A stretch of 64,000 nt of DNA from the NCBI RefSeq assembly GCF_014647595.1, contig NZ_BMPM01000007.1, positions 124,001 through 188,000 on the forward strand, read 5' to 3'. The notes under the pieces were generated by a model that was not told the DNA's origin, ran no database searches, and was given only the letters and a program-made list of their open reading frames with translations. Source of the DNA: Paenarthrobacter histidinolovorans. Lineage in GTDB: Bacteria; Actinomycetota; Actinomycetes; Actinomycetales; Micrococcaceae. Both the position numbers and the translations under genes were made by a program. Positions 16,900 through 24,766 of the stretch are shown here, piece by piece (the stretch's first letter is position 1; each line of letters starts with the position of its first letter).

Positions 16900-18538
16900 A
16901 GCTGAAGTCCGCCTCCGACGTCGTCGTTTCGCCCGAGCGGCCGGCGCGGAGGTCGGCCTTGATGAAATCAGCGCACCGCTCGCCGATCATCATCACCGTA
17001 ATGTTGGGGTTTACGGTGACGTGTTCGGGCATGACGGAGGCGTCGGCCACGCGAAGTCCCGTAACGCCCTTGACACGCAGCTCGGGATCCAGGGGCGACA
17101 TCTCGTCGCCCACCGGCCCCATGCGGACTGTCCCGACCGGGTGGTAGACGGTGTTGTGCGTCTTGCGGATGTAGTCCTGCAGTTCCCCGTCAGTCTGCGC
17201 TTCGATGCCCGGCGAGAGCTCCCGGCCAGTCCATTCAGCCATGGCCGGCTGGGCTGCGATCTCCCGGGCCTTGCGGATTCCGGCCACCATGACCCGCATG
17301 TCATGGCCTTCCGGGTCGGTGAAGTACCGGGGGTCCACCATGGGCTTGTCGCGGAAGTCCCGGCTGCGGAGCCGGACGGTCCCGCGGGAGCGGGCGTGGG
17401 TGACGTTCGGCGTAAGGCTGAAGCCGTTCTCCGTGGTGGGGTAGCCGTACCGCAGGGTGTTCATGTCGAAGGGCACCGAGCCGTAATGCATCATCAGGTC
17501 CGGGCGGTCCAAGCCCTCCTCGGTGGGAGTGAAGATGCCGATCTCCCACCACTGGGTGGAGGTTTGCACCATCGGCTGCTTGGCTTCGAACTGGACGACG
17601 CCTTCCGGGTGGTCCTGCAGATGTTCGCCCACGCCGGGAGAATCCACCAGGACCTCTATCCCGTGCTGCTCGAGGTGCGCGGCCGGCCCGATGCCGGAAA
17701 GCATGAGGAGTTTCGGGGAGTCGATGGCGCCGGTGGAGAGGACTACCTCCCGATGCGCCGAGAGGCGGTGGGTACGGCCGAAGGCCGAATCAACAACGTC
17801 GACGCCGGTGCAGCGCTTGTCCGCGTCAAACACCAGTTGCCGGGCACGCAGGCCGGTAAGCAGCGTGAAGTTGGGGCGGTCCACGATGGGGTGGATGTAC
17901 GACACCGAGCTGGACGAACGCGTCCCGTCCGAGCGGCGGTTGATCTGGAAGAAGTTGGCTCCGTTCACTACGGTGGTGCCTGTATTGAACTTCGTGCGGG
18001 GAATGCCAGTCTGCTCGCAGGCATCAAGCAGGGCCACTCCGGCGGGGTCCACCGGGGGCACGTTCATGAGGTGTACCGGACCTGAGTCGCCATGGTGGGG
18101 AGCGTCCGGTCCGGCGTCCTCGTTGCTTTCGAGCCGCTTGTACAGCGGCCAGGCGGCGGCAGCGTTCCACCCCGTTGCGCCGTACTTGGATTCCCATTCG
18201 TCCAGGTCTTCGCGGGGAGCCCAGAAAGCAATGCAGGAGTTGTGGCTCGAGCAACCACCCATGACCTTGGCGCGGGCGTGGCGCATGAAGGAGTTGCCGT
18301 TTTCCTGCGGTTCCACCGGGTAGTCCCAGTCGTAGCCGGATTCCAGCAGTTCCATCCAGCGGTCCAGCTGCAGGATTTCGGGCAGGTTGCGGTCGTCCGG
18401 GCCTGCTTCAACGAGGGCAACGGTCACATCCGGATCCTCGCTCAGCCGGGCGGCTACCGCAGCGCCGGCAGACCCGCCGCCGATGACGACGTAGTCGAAC
18501 GCGCGTTCGCTGAGGTTGTCGATGTTGTCGCTGTGCAT
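16886..18538 (-). CDS. codA: Choline oxidase (FAD-dependent GMC oxidoreductase)
   Basis: 550 residues, very close to the well-studied A. globiformis enzyme. It oxidises choline to betaine aldehyde and then to glycine betaine, reducing O2 to H2O2. FAD-binding VVIGGGSAGAAVAARLSEDP at 17-36. All active-site residues known from the Arthrobacter enzyme occur at the same numbers: His99 (covalent FAD attachment, in GGCSSHNSC), Ser101, Glu312, His351, His466 (YHPVGT) and Asn510 (VNPN). This sets it apart from membrane choline dehydrogenase BetA. It abuts betB, whose TAG stop at 18539-18541 ends one base before codA, with AAGGAG for codA inside betB. One operon, controlled from 20058-20109. Confidence 0.97.
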   Translation of the reverse strand: MHSDNIDNLSERAFDYVVIGGGSAGAAVAARLSEDPDVTVALVEAGPDDRNLPEILQLDRWMELLESGYDWDYPVEPQENGNSFMRHARAKVMGGCSSHNSCIAFWAPREDLDEWESKYGATGWNAAAAWPLYKRLESNEDAGPDAPHHGDSGPVHLMNVPPVDPAGVALLDACEQTGIPRTKFNTGTTVVNGANFFQINRRSDGTRSSSSVSYIHPIVDRPNFTLLTGLRARQLVFDADKRCTGVDVVDSAFGRTHRLSAHREVVLSTGAIDSPKLLMLSGIGPAAHLEQHGIEVLVDSPGVGEHLQDHPEGVVQFEAKQPMVQTSTQWWEIGIFTPTEEGLDRPDLMMHYGSVPFDMNTLRYGYPTTENGFSLTPNVTHARSRGTVRLRSRDFRDKPMVDPRYFTDPEGHDMRVMVAGIRKAREIAAQPAMAEWTGRELSPGIEAQTDGELQDYIRKTHNTVYHPVGTVRMGPVGDEMSPLDPELRVKGVTGLRVADASVMPEHVTVNPNITVMMIGERCADFIKADLRAGRSGETTTSEADFSLSLA

Positions 18539-20050
18539 CTATTTCTCCTTGCCGTGGTCTGCAAACCAGCCGGTCACCTGGGGGCTGGTGTTCTGGTAGA
18601 TGTGCTTGGCTTCCTGGTATTCGGCCAGCCCTGTGGGCCCGAGTTCACGGCCGACGCCGGATTGGCCGAAGCCGCCCCACTCCGCCTGGGGGAGGTAGGG
18701 GTGGTAGTCGTTGATCCAGATGGTGCCGTGGCGAAGCCGGCCGGCCACGCGCTGTGCCTTGCCTGCGTCCTGCGTCCACACGGCTCCGGCCAGCCCGTAG
18801 ATGGTGTCGTTCGCGGTTGCCACGGCCTCGTCCTCGGTGCGGAACGTCTCCACCGTGACCACCGGGCCGAATGCCTCGTCGATCACTACGGACATTCCAC
18901 GGGTGACGCGATCCAGGATGGTCGGCTGGTAGTAGAACCCGGCGTCGTACTTCTCTCCTTCAGGTGCCGCACCGCCAGTCCGGAGCCGGGCGCCCTCCTC
19001 GATGCCGCGCTGGACGTACTCGTGGACCTTGTCGCGGTGTTCGGCGGAGATCAGGGGGCCGGTTTCGGCGTCCTCGTCGAAGGGGCCGCCCAGGCGGATG
19101 GCTTCGGCGCGGCGGACCAACTCGTCAACGAAGCGCTCGGCGATGGATTCCTCCACCACCAGGCGGGCGCCTGCGGAGCAGACCTGTCCGGAGTGGACGA
19201 AAGCGCCGTTGAGGGCGTTATCGACGGCGGCGTCGAAGTCGGCGTCAGCGAAGATGACGTTGGGGTTCTTGCCGCCCAGCTCCAGCGCAACCTTCTTGAC
19301 CGTGGCGGCAGCGGCCGCGGCGATGCGCTTGCCGGTTTCCAATCCGCCGGTGAAGGAAACGAGGTCGACGTCGGGATGTTCCGAGAGCGGTGCACCCACC
19401 TTGGTGCCGGGCCCGGTGAGAAGGTTCGCGACGCCGTCGGGCAGGCCAAGATCCTTCAGCAGCTGCATGGTGAGGATGGCTGTGGACGGCGTCAGTTCGG
19501 CCGGTTTGAGGACGAAGGTGCAGCCTGCGGCCAGCGCGGGGGCGATCTTCCAGGCTGCCTGCAGCAGCGGGTAGTTCCACGGCGTGATCAAGCCGCAGAC
19601 GCCCACGGGTTCGTGGACAATTCGGCTCACAACGTCCGGGTTCCCGGCGTCGACTACCCGGCCTGCCGACTGTCCGGCCAGCCTTCCGAAGTATTCGAAG
19701 CAGGCGGCGATGTCGTCCATGTCGATGCGGCTTTCGATGATCCGCTTGCCCGTGTCGAGTGATTCGGCGCGGGCGAATTTCTCCCGGTGTTCGCGCAGTT
19801 GCGCTGCGACCTTCAGCAGGAACGCGCCCCGCTCAGGTGCCGGGACGGAGGACCAGGCGCCCGAGTCAAAGGCTGCGCGGGCGGCGGAAATCGCGCGTTC
19901 GGCGTCTTCGCGGCCGCCCTCGGATACCGTGGAGACAAGCTCGCCGTCGGCCGGGTTGTGGATGTGGCGGACCGCGCCGGATGCAGCCGGCTCCCACGAT
20001 CCGTTGATGAAAAGAGTGGATGCGGAATCAGAAAATGTGGCTTGGGTCAT
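18539..20050 (-). CDS. betB: Betaine-aldehyde dehydrogenase
   Basis: 503 residues. NAD(P)-dependent oxidation of betaine aldehyde to glycine betaine, an osmoprotectant. ALDH signatures: [49 protein letters not shown] with general base Glu257, HSGQVCSAG with nucleophile Cys291, and [10 protein letters not shown]. First gene of the betB-codA operon. Having it beside an oxidase that can itself do both steps would speed removal of toxic aldehyde. No Shine-Dalgarno is present; TAACCT lies seven bases before the ATG and TTGAAC 17 bases further up, so the mRNA is probably leaderless. Confidence 0.95.
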   Translation of the reverse strand: MTQATFSDSASTLFINGSWEPAASGAVRHIHNPADGELVSTVSEGGREDAERAISAARAAFDSGAWSSVPAPERGAFLLKVAAQLREHREKFARAESLDTGKRIIESRIDMDDIAACFEYFGRLAGQSAGRVVDAGNPDVVSRIVHEPVGVCGLITPWNYPLLQAAWKIAPALAAGCTFVLKPAELTPSTAILTMQLLKDLGLPDGVANLLTGPGTKVGAPLSEHPDVDLVSFTGGLETGKRIAAAAAATVKKVALELGGKNPNVIFADADFDAAVDNALNGAFVHSGQVCSAGARLVVEESIAERFVDELVRRAEAIRLGGPFDEDAETGPLISAEHRDKVHEYVQRGIEEGARLRTGGAAPEGEKYDAGFYYQPTILDRVTRGMSVVIDEAFGPVVTVETFRTEDEAVATANDTIYGLAGAVWTQDAGKAQRVAGRLRHGTIWINDYHPYLPQAEWGGFGQSGVGRELGPTGLAEYQEAKHIYQNTSPQVTGWFADHGKEK

Positions 20051-20057
20051 ACGAAGC

Positions 20058-20109
20058 AGGTTAGTTCACTTTGAACATCCGTTCAAGGAAAATCATGAAC
20101 AGATGTTCA
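20058..20109 (-). promoter_or_regulatory. Leaderless promoter and two operators of betB-codA
   Basis: Same architecture as 16720-16772: palindrome TGAACA-GA-TGTTCA (20096-20109), 9-base gap, palindrome TTGAAC-N4-GTTCAA (20071-20086) overlapping the -35 (20086-20081), 17-base spacer, -10 TAACCT (20063-20058), 7 bases, ATG 20050. From -35 to ATG the two copies match at 30 of 36 bases. Confidence 0.78.
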
Positions 20110-20154
20110 AAGTGACGCACCCATCCCTCTTCCCGGCCGCTACGAATCACTGAC

Positions 20155-21741
20155 ATGAAAAAGCTCGGACTCCGGACCAAAGGCCCCGAAACCATGGCAG
20201 CGCTGGCAGGCATGGTGTCGGCCGCCGTCGTGCTTGCCGTCGCGGAGCTGATCGGCGCATTCTTCACTGCCAGGGCAACCCCGGTGTTCGCACTGGGATC
20301 CACGTTCATCGACTTCACTCCACCGTGGATGAAGGACTTTGCGATCGCCACGTTCGGCACCAACGACAAGGCTGCATTGTTTGTGGGCATGGGCCTTACC
20401 ATCGCTGTGCTGGCCTGCGTTCTGGGCGTCGTGGCCTACAAGAAGTGGGCACTTGGCGTCCTGGGCGTGCTCTTTATGGGCACTGTCATCGTTGCCTGCG
20501 TGCTGACCCGCGCCGGAGTGGGGCCGGCTGACGCCATCCCGTCGATCCTTGGAACCATCGCCGGGCTTCTGGTCCTGCGGCGCCTCATGGTGCCCTTGTG
20601 GGGGATGAAGGCATGGCCCGAAGCGCCCTCCGACATAGCGGCCGACGCCGATAACAAGGCCGGAGGAGCCGGCACCAGCCGCCGTCGTTTCTTTGCCGCT
20701 GCCGGGATCACCGCGGTGGCCGCAGGAATCGCCGCAACCGGCGGGCGGTTGTTGGGCGCTGCGCGGAACAACATCGCCCAGGCCCGGGACGCCCTCCGAT
20801 TGCCTGCGCCGGTCAAAGCTGCACCCCCTGTCCCGGCGGGAGTTCAGTCCCCGGTGGAGGGAGTCTTCCCGTGGCTGACACCGAACAACGACTTCTACCG
20901 CATCGACACGGCCTTGAGCGTCCCGGAGATCAACGTCAAAGACTGGGTGCTGCGTGTGCACGGAATGGTGGAAGAGGAAATCACCTTGACCTTCCAGGAC
21001 CTGCTCGACGCGGACCTGATCGAATCCCACGTCACCCTCACCTGTGTATCCAACCCTGTGGGCGGAAAGCTGGCAGGAAACGCAAAGTGGTTGGGCTATC
21101 CCATCCGTGAGGTCCTGGCCAGGGCCAAACCGAAGGACGGCGCAGACATGGTGCTCTCCAAGTCCATTGACGGCTTCAGCGCCTCCACTCCGCTCGAGGT
21201 CCTGCAGGATGACCGCGATGCCATGCTGGCGATCGGCATGAACGGGGAGCCGCTTCCGGTGGAGCACGGATACCCTGTCCGGATGGTGGTTCCGGGGCTA
21301 TATGGCTTTGTTTCGGCCACCAAATGGGTGGTGGACCTGGAGGTCACCCGCTTCGCGGACGCCAAGGCCTACTGGACTGAGCGCGGATGGTCAGAACGTG
21401 GCCCCATCAAGACCATGGCACGCGTGGATGTACCCAAGTCCTTTGCGAAGTTCCCTGCAGGAAAGGTCGCAGTGGGTGGCAGCGCCTGGGCCCAGACCCG
21501 GGGAATTACCAAAGTGGAGGTTCAGATCGACGACGGCGAATGGGTGGAAGCCACCCTTTCCACCGAGGCGTCCACCGTCACCTGGCGCCAGTGGTCCTAC
21601 GAATGGGACGCCACACCCGGCATCCACTACGTCAAGGCCCGGGCCACCGACGGCACCGGCGAAGTCCAGACGGAAAAGCGTGCCGATCCCGTGCCTGACG
21701 GCGCCTCCGGGTGGCCGTCGGTGATGGTGACGGTGGAGTAA
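20155..21741 (+). CDS. Membrane-anchored molybdopterin-dependent oxidoreductase (sulfite-oxidase fold)
   Basis: 528 residues. Four hydrophobic helices (about 15-35, 72-94, 98-118, 128-146) precede a twin-arginine-like motif at 174-180 (TSRRRFF) and another hydrophobic stretch (181-197). The rest is an Oxidored_molyb domain: WLTPNNDFYRIDTALSVPEI, VHGMVEEEITLTFQDLL, HVTLTCVSNPVGG with the molybdenum-ligand Cys297, HGYPVRMVVPGLYG and GATKWV-like VSATKWVVDLEV, then a dimerisation/Ig-like C-terminal domain (RVDVPKSF onward). The catalytic domain is probably outside the membrane. Substrate unknown. No ribosome site is visible. It is divergent from betB across a 104-base gap holding the betB operators, so co-regulation is possible. 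Confidence 0.87.
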   Translation: MKKLGLRTKGPETMAALAGMVSAAVVLAVAELIGAFFTARATPVFALGSTFIDFTPPWMKDFAIATFGTNDKAALFVGMGLTIAVLACVLGVVAYKKWALGVLGVLFMGTVIVACVLTRAGVGPADAIPSILGTIAGLLVLRRLMVPLWGMKAWPEAPSDIAADADNKAGGAGTSRRRFFAAAGITAVAAGIAATGGRLLGAARNNIAQARDALRLPAPVKAAPPVPAGVQSPVEGVFPWLTPNNDFYRIDTALSVPEINVKDWVLRVHGMVEEEITLTFQDLLDADLIESHVTLTCVSNPVGGKLAGNAKWLGYPIREVLARAKPKDGADMVLSKSIDGFSASTPLEVLQDDRDAMLAIGMNGEPLPVEHGYPVRMVVPGLYGFVSATKWVVDLEVTRFADAKAYWTERGWSERGPIKTMARVDVPKSFAKFPAGKVAVGGSAWAQTRGITKVEVQIDDGEWVEATLSTEASTVTWRQWSYEWDATPGIHYVKARATDGTGEVQTEKRADPVPDGASGWPSVMVTVE

Positions 21742-21753
21742 TTACGCCCGACG

Positions 21754-22347
21754 TTATTTGATGAACAGGCCAACCATCAGGGCGATGACCAGGGCCGCGA
21801 GGACAGCAACCGTGAAGTACTTCATGGCCTTCATGGAATTCTTCTTCACAGTGGCACCGGCCAAGGGCAAGGTTTCCTGCCACGCCCTGATTGCTTCCAG
21901 TCCCCGGAAGTAGACGTATTCCATGGCGATACCTCCGGCAACGCCCGCGGCAGTTCCCATCCCGTCCACCGCGCTCAGGGCTGCACCTGAGGAACCCAGC
22001 CGGGTCACAGTTCCATCGTTACCGGTGTTTCCTCCCCGGGCTGCGGCAAGTTCATCCAGCTGCGCTGGGGAAGGGCTGGGGGACAACGAGGCCCCGACGC
22101 CGACGATGTCGTGCTGCCGGCCTTGGGCCTGAACCACCATTGTTCCCCAGCTCGTAAAGCGGACCGAAACCTGGTTCACCGGCGCAGCGAAAACCATCTC
22201 CTGCCCGGCATCCTTCATGGTGAGTATTCCGGAGGGATTGAGAGCCAGGATCACCGGGACGGTCGCAGATCCGTTCACCTTGCTCTTTCGCCAGTAAAGC
22301 AGCGACTTGACGGGTTGAACCGGAGAATGTGCCAAGGGACTATCCAT
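21754..22347 (-). CDS. Hypothetical tail-anchored membrane protein
   Basis: 197 residues from ATG 22347, which I prefer to an upstream in-frame ATG (22359) because TATGCT lies exactly seven bases before it, fitting leaderless initiation. Residues ~10-85 form a beta-rich domain of PH/GRAM-like look (VNGSATVPVILALNPSGILTM, VNQVSVRFTSWGTMVVQAQG). The middle is Gly/Ser-rich and the C-terminus has one strong membrane helix (YFTVAVLAALVIALMVGLFIK). No known function; convergent with the molybdenum enzyme, 12 bases apart. Confidence 0.65.
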   Translation of the reverse strand: MDSPLAHSPVQPVKSLLYWRKSKVNGSATVPVILALNPSGILTMKDAGQEMVFAAPVNQVSVRFTSWGTMVVQAQGRQHDIVGVGASLSPSPSPAQLDELAAARGGNTGNDGTVTRLGSSGAALSAVDGMGTAAGVAGGIAMEYVYFRGLEAIRAWQETLPLAGATVKKNSMKAMKYFTVAVLAALVIALMVGLFIK

Positions 22348-22410
22348 GGTGTCCAGCATAGGGTCAGCCGGTGTCTGCCGGCTGAGGCTTCAGGGAACAG
22401 TGGCTGTTTC

Positions 22411-23007
22411 TCAGGTCCCTACGGTCCGGCCAAAAGCAATGTCTTCCGTGCGGGAAATGCCTCGCTTGATGGCCGCCTTGTCGATGCCCAACAGCGTAGT
22501 GAGCCACATACCGTTCTGCACCACCACGACGTCGGCCGCCCGCGCCTTGCATTCATCGGGGGAGAGCCCGGGAACTGCGTTCCCGATCAGCGCCGCGAGT
22601 CCTTGAAGGTATCGGTCAAAGGCTGCGGCGTTGATCTGTGCGAATTCTTCATCTGCCTGCGCGAGGGCCCACAGGTGAAGCCGAAGGGAGAGGTACCTGG
22701 TGGTCAGGAGGTCGGGGTCGGCAACGCGCCGGAGGGACTCCCGGAGCTGTTCCTCGGGGCCAACGGCCGGGGACGGTTCCACCAAGAGGAGGTCGTGCTC
22801 CTCGATTTGGTGCAGCACTGCGCGGATCAGGCTCGGCTTGTCTTCGTAGTAGTAGTTCACGAGCCCCAGGGCGACGCCGGCTTCACGTGCCACTGCGCGC
22901 ATGTTGATGCCCGAAATTCCATGGCGGGACAACAGCTCCAGGGCCGCGTCGAGGATGCGTGTCTGCCTGTCAGCCTGTTCGCCGGATCTAACGGTGCTTG
23001 TACCCAT
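22411..23007 (-). CDS. TetR family regulator with BetI-like C-terminal domain
   Basis: 198 residues. N-terminal helix-turn-helix: RILDAALELLSRHGISGINMRAVAREAGVALGLVNYYYEDKPSLIRAVL. The ligand domain (RESLRRVADPDLLTTRYLSLRLHLWALAQADEEFAQINAAAFDRYLQGL) resembles the BetI-type TetR_C_6 group. Since no other regulator lies near the choline genes, it is a candidate for the TTGAAC/GTTCAA operators 2-6 kb away. Against this, its own start overlaps a different dyad, TTTGGC-N9-GCCAAA (23007-23027). TAGTCT six bases before ATG 23007 suggests a leaderless message and autoregulation. Confidence 0.85.
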   Translation of the reverse strand: MGTSTVRSGEQADRQTRILDAALELLSRHGISGINMRAVAREAGVALGLVNYYYEDKPSLIRAVLHQIEEHDLLLVEPSPAVGPEEQLRESLRRVADPDLLTTRYLSLRLHLWALAQADEEFAQINAAAFDRYLQGLAALIGNAVPGLSPDECKARAADVVVVQNGMWLTTLLGIDKAAIKRGISRTEDIAFGRTVGT

Positions 23008-23027
23008 TTGGCCAGACTATTGCCAAA
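23007..23027 (-). promoter_or_regulatory. Dyad over the start of the TetR gene, possible auto-operator
   Basis: TTTGGC (23007-23012) and GCCAAA (23022-23027) are perfect complements 9 bases apart. They flank the presumptive -10 TAGTCT and overlap the start codon. Confidence 0.4.
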
Positions 23028-23051
23028 CCTGGATCAGCGCATCCCGGCTGC

Positions 23052-23810
23052 CTAGAGGTTTCGTTCCGCGTAGATACGTAGGGCATCCCGCACAAAAGCA
23101 GCCCCTGATTCTCCGCCGTAGTTCGCAGCGAATCGTGGATCCGCCACGTACATTTCGCCCAGTCCCGTGACGTAACCTTTCACGTCTCCGCCAGGTGCCG
23201 CCGTCGGGGTTCCTGGAATGCCGCGCAACCACTCGACGTGACGCCGGGCCAGATCCTGTGCCTCTGCACTTTCGGGCGAAAGACCGGATCCGGCGGCGGC
23301 GATCCAGTCTGAACCGAGCTTCCGGACGCGGTCCTTCCACTGCTGCTTTTCGTCGGCGCTCATGCCGCGCCACCAGGAATCGCCGGCGGCGTAGGTATCC
23401 TTGCCCCAGCGCTCCTCAACTTCGTCCTTGTACTGCGTGTGGTCGAAGCCATCAAACATGTCCTGTGCCATGTACTTTCCATCCCCTTGCAAAGTGTCGA
23501 TTGTTTGCCGGACTGAGGCGATTTGCCGGGCCAGCCGGTCCCGCTCCTGACCAAGCCATTCCAGATGGTTGCCCAGTGCTTTGACGGTGTCGGTCTCGCG
23601 ATGGAGCACCTCGGTGATGGCCGGCAGGCCGAGCCCCAGTTCCCGGAGCAGGAGGATGCGCTGGAGCTGAACCAAGGCCGGACCGTCATAATAGCGGTAG
23701 CCGTTATGGCCGGTCCGGCTTGGCTTGAGCAGCCCAATGTCGTCGTAGTGACGCAATGTGCGGCTGGTAGTTCCCGCGATCCTTGCGGTTTCCTGGATTG
23801 ACCAGTCCAT
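23052..23810 (-). CDS. MerR family regulator with TipAS antibiotic-recognition domain
   Basis: 252 residues, TipAL size. MerR winged helix: WSIQETARIAGTTSRTLRHYDDIGLLKPSRTGHNGYRYYDGPALVQLQRILLLRELGLGL (residues 3-62), a coiled-coil dimerisation helix (about 75-110), then the TipAS domain (MFDGFDHTQYKDEVEERWG, WKDRVRKLGSDW, ARRHVEWLRG, YVADPRFAANYGGESGAAFVRDAL), whose globin-like pocket in TipA binds thiopeptides and other cyclic ligands. It likely activates its own promoter (23839-23869). GGAGG precedes ATG. No obvious resistance gene is adjacent, so targets may be elsewhere or just itself. Confidence 0.93.
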   Translation of the reverse strand: MDWSIQETARIAGTTSRTLRHYDDIGLLKPSRTGHNGYRYYDGPALVQLQRILLLRELGLGLPAITEVLHRETDTVKALGNHLEWLGQERDRLARQIASVRQTIDTLQGDGKYMAQDMFDGFDHTQYKDEVEERWGKDTYAAGDSWWRGMSADEKQQWKDRVRKLGSDWIAAAGSGLSPESAEAQDLARRHVEWLRGIPGTPTAAPGGDVKGYVTGLGEMYVADPRFAANYGGESGAAFVRDALRIYAERNL

Positions 23811-23838
23811 CTGTCCTCCGTCTCCTCCTTGTTCTTCG

Positions 23839-23869
23839 ACAGTAGAGGTTGACGTTACGTCAAGGTCAA
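23839..23869 (-). promoter_or_regulatory. MerR-type autoregulated promoter with 19-bp spacer
   Basis: -35 TTGACC (23869-23864), 19-base spacer, -10 TACTGT (23844-23839). The spacer contains the perfect 15-base palindrome TTGACGT-A-ACGTCAA (23849-23863). An overlong spacer with a central dyad is the hallmark of MerR-activated promoters. Confidence 0.82.
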
Positions 23870-23886
23870 GGGGATTCTGCCAGCCA

Positions 23887-24525
23887 TTAGTCGGCCAGGA
23901 TCAGGTAGAGCGCCCGGCGGGTTTCGTCGAGCTTTTCGATTGCTGCCCGGCGTTGTTCGTCGGTTGCCGCGCCGCGGAACTGGTGAACCACCCCCATGAG
24001 CTTGCCGATGCTTTGGTGGAATTCCTGCATGTTCCCGTCCGCCTCGGTATTCCAGGCATTGGCGAGTTCTTCCTCATGCTCGGCCACATAAGCCCGGCCG
24101 TCGTCGGTGAGAGTGAATTCAGTCCGGCGCCCCTCGCCCACTGCCGTGATGAGCTCTTCATCGACCAGCTGCTGGAGGGTGGGGTAGACGGATCCGGGGC
24201 TGGGCCGCCATGCCCCGGAGGTCTTCTCGGCGATGGTCTTGATCAGGCCGTAGCCGTTGGACGGGGCCTCGGCGAGCAGGGAGAGGATCGCCGCGCGGAC
24301 GTCGCCGCGGTTACGGCGTGGGCCGCCCGGTCCGAAGCCCCTGGGTCCGAATCCGCCGGGGCCGAATCCCGGGCCAAAGCCTGGGCCGCGCCCTGGCCCA
24401 AAGCCGCCTCCGCCGTGGCCGCCCGGGCCGCGACGACCCTTGCCGCGGTTGAACCGGTTGCGTCCGTGGGGACCTTCGCCGTGTTCCGGGAAGGTGTTTT
24501 CTTCGTGGTTGTGGATGCCTTTCAT
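23887..24525 (-). CDS. PadR family regulator with Gly/Pro-rich N-terminal extension
   Basis: 212 residues. Winged helix from ~73: RGDVRAAILSLLAEAPSNGYGLIKTIAEKTSGAWRPSPGSVYPTLQQLVDEELI, wing EGRRTEFTLTDDGRAYV, then a C-terminal dimerisation helix (EFHQSIGKLMGVVHQFRG). PadR proteins repress detoxification or efflux genes. Unusual here is a ~70-residue N-terminal tail made of GFGP/GPGR repeats and histidines, probably disordered. AAAGGA lies upstream of the ATG. The gene is autoregulated by appearance (24563-24607). No efflux gene is adjacent. Confidence 0.9.
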   Translation of the reverse strand: MKGIHNHEENTFPEHGEGPHGRNRFNRGKGRRGPGGHGGGGFGPGRGPGFGPGFGPGGFGPRGFGPGGPRRNRGDVRAAILSLLAEAPSNGYGLIKTIAEKTSGAWRPSPGSVYPTLQQLVDEELITAVGEGRRTEFTLTDDGRAYVAEHEEELANAWNTEADGNMQEFHQSIGKLMGVVHQFRGAATDEQRRAAIEKLDETRRALYLILAD

Positions 24526-24562
24526 AACAGCATCGTCCTTTCGATAGTTGTCACCGAAGGAG

Positions 24563-24607
24563 TATCGGCGATAGTTAACGATATATCGGTATCTATCTAC
24601 ATGTCAA
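24563..24607 (-). promoter_or_regulatory. padR promoter with clustered CGATA operators
   Basis: Consensus -35 TTGACA (24607-24602), 16-base spacer and -10 TATATC (24585-24580). Overlapping or just downstream of the -10 are the palindrome CGATATATCG (24579-24588) and the near-palindrome TATCG-G-CGATA (24563-24573). A further CGATA half-site is at 24542-24546. Confidence 0.65.
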
Positions 24608-24664
24608 TGGTTATGGAAGAAGGTTTGGTGGAAGGGCGCGGGATGTGAGGGAGGGTTAAAACAA

Positions 24665-24708
24665 CGACGGCGGGTGCGGACTTATCGCTAAGTCCGCACC
24701 CGCCGTCG
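24665..24708 (-). terminator. Strong terminator downstream of nadE
   Basis: Perfect 20-bp stem, 24665-24684 with 24689-24708, and a TCGC tetraloop. Its core GACGGCGGG/CCCGCCGTC recurs in the terminators near 51191 and 58134. Confidence 0.85.
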
Positions 24709-24736
24709 AGGGTGTCTTCAGTGGTGTTCCGCTAGG

Positions 24737-24766
24737 CCGCGCCTACTTCCACCGCGCCTACTTCCA
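24737..24766 (-). repeat. Perfect 15-bp tandem duplication across the nadE stop codon
   Basis: CCGCGCCTACTTCCA occurs at 24737-24751 and 24752-24766. In the coding direction each copy contains TGG AAG TAG, so the last two codons and the stop of nadE are present twice in frame. Confidence 0.9.

Noticed and set aside
18092..19762. 556-codon + frame opposite codA and betB
   Set aside because: Spans the junction of two firmly identified antisense genes and shows no domain.
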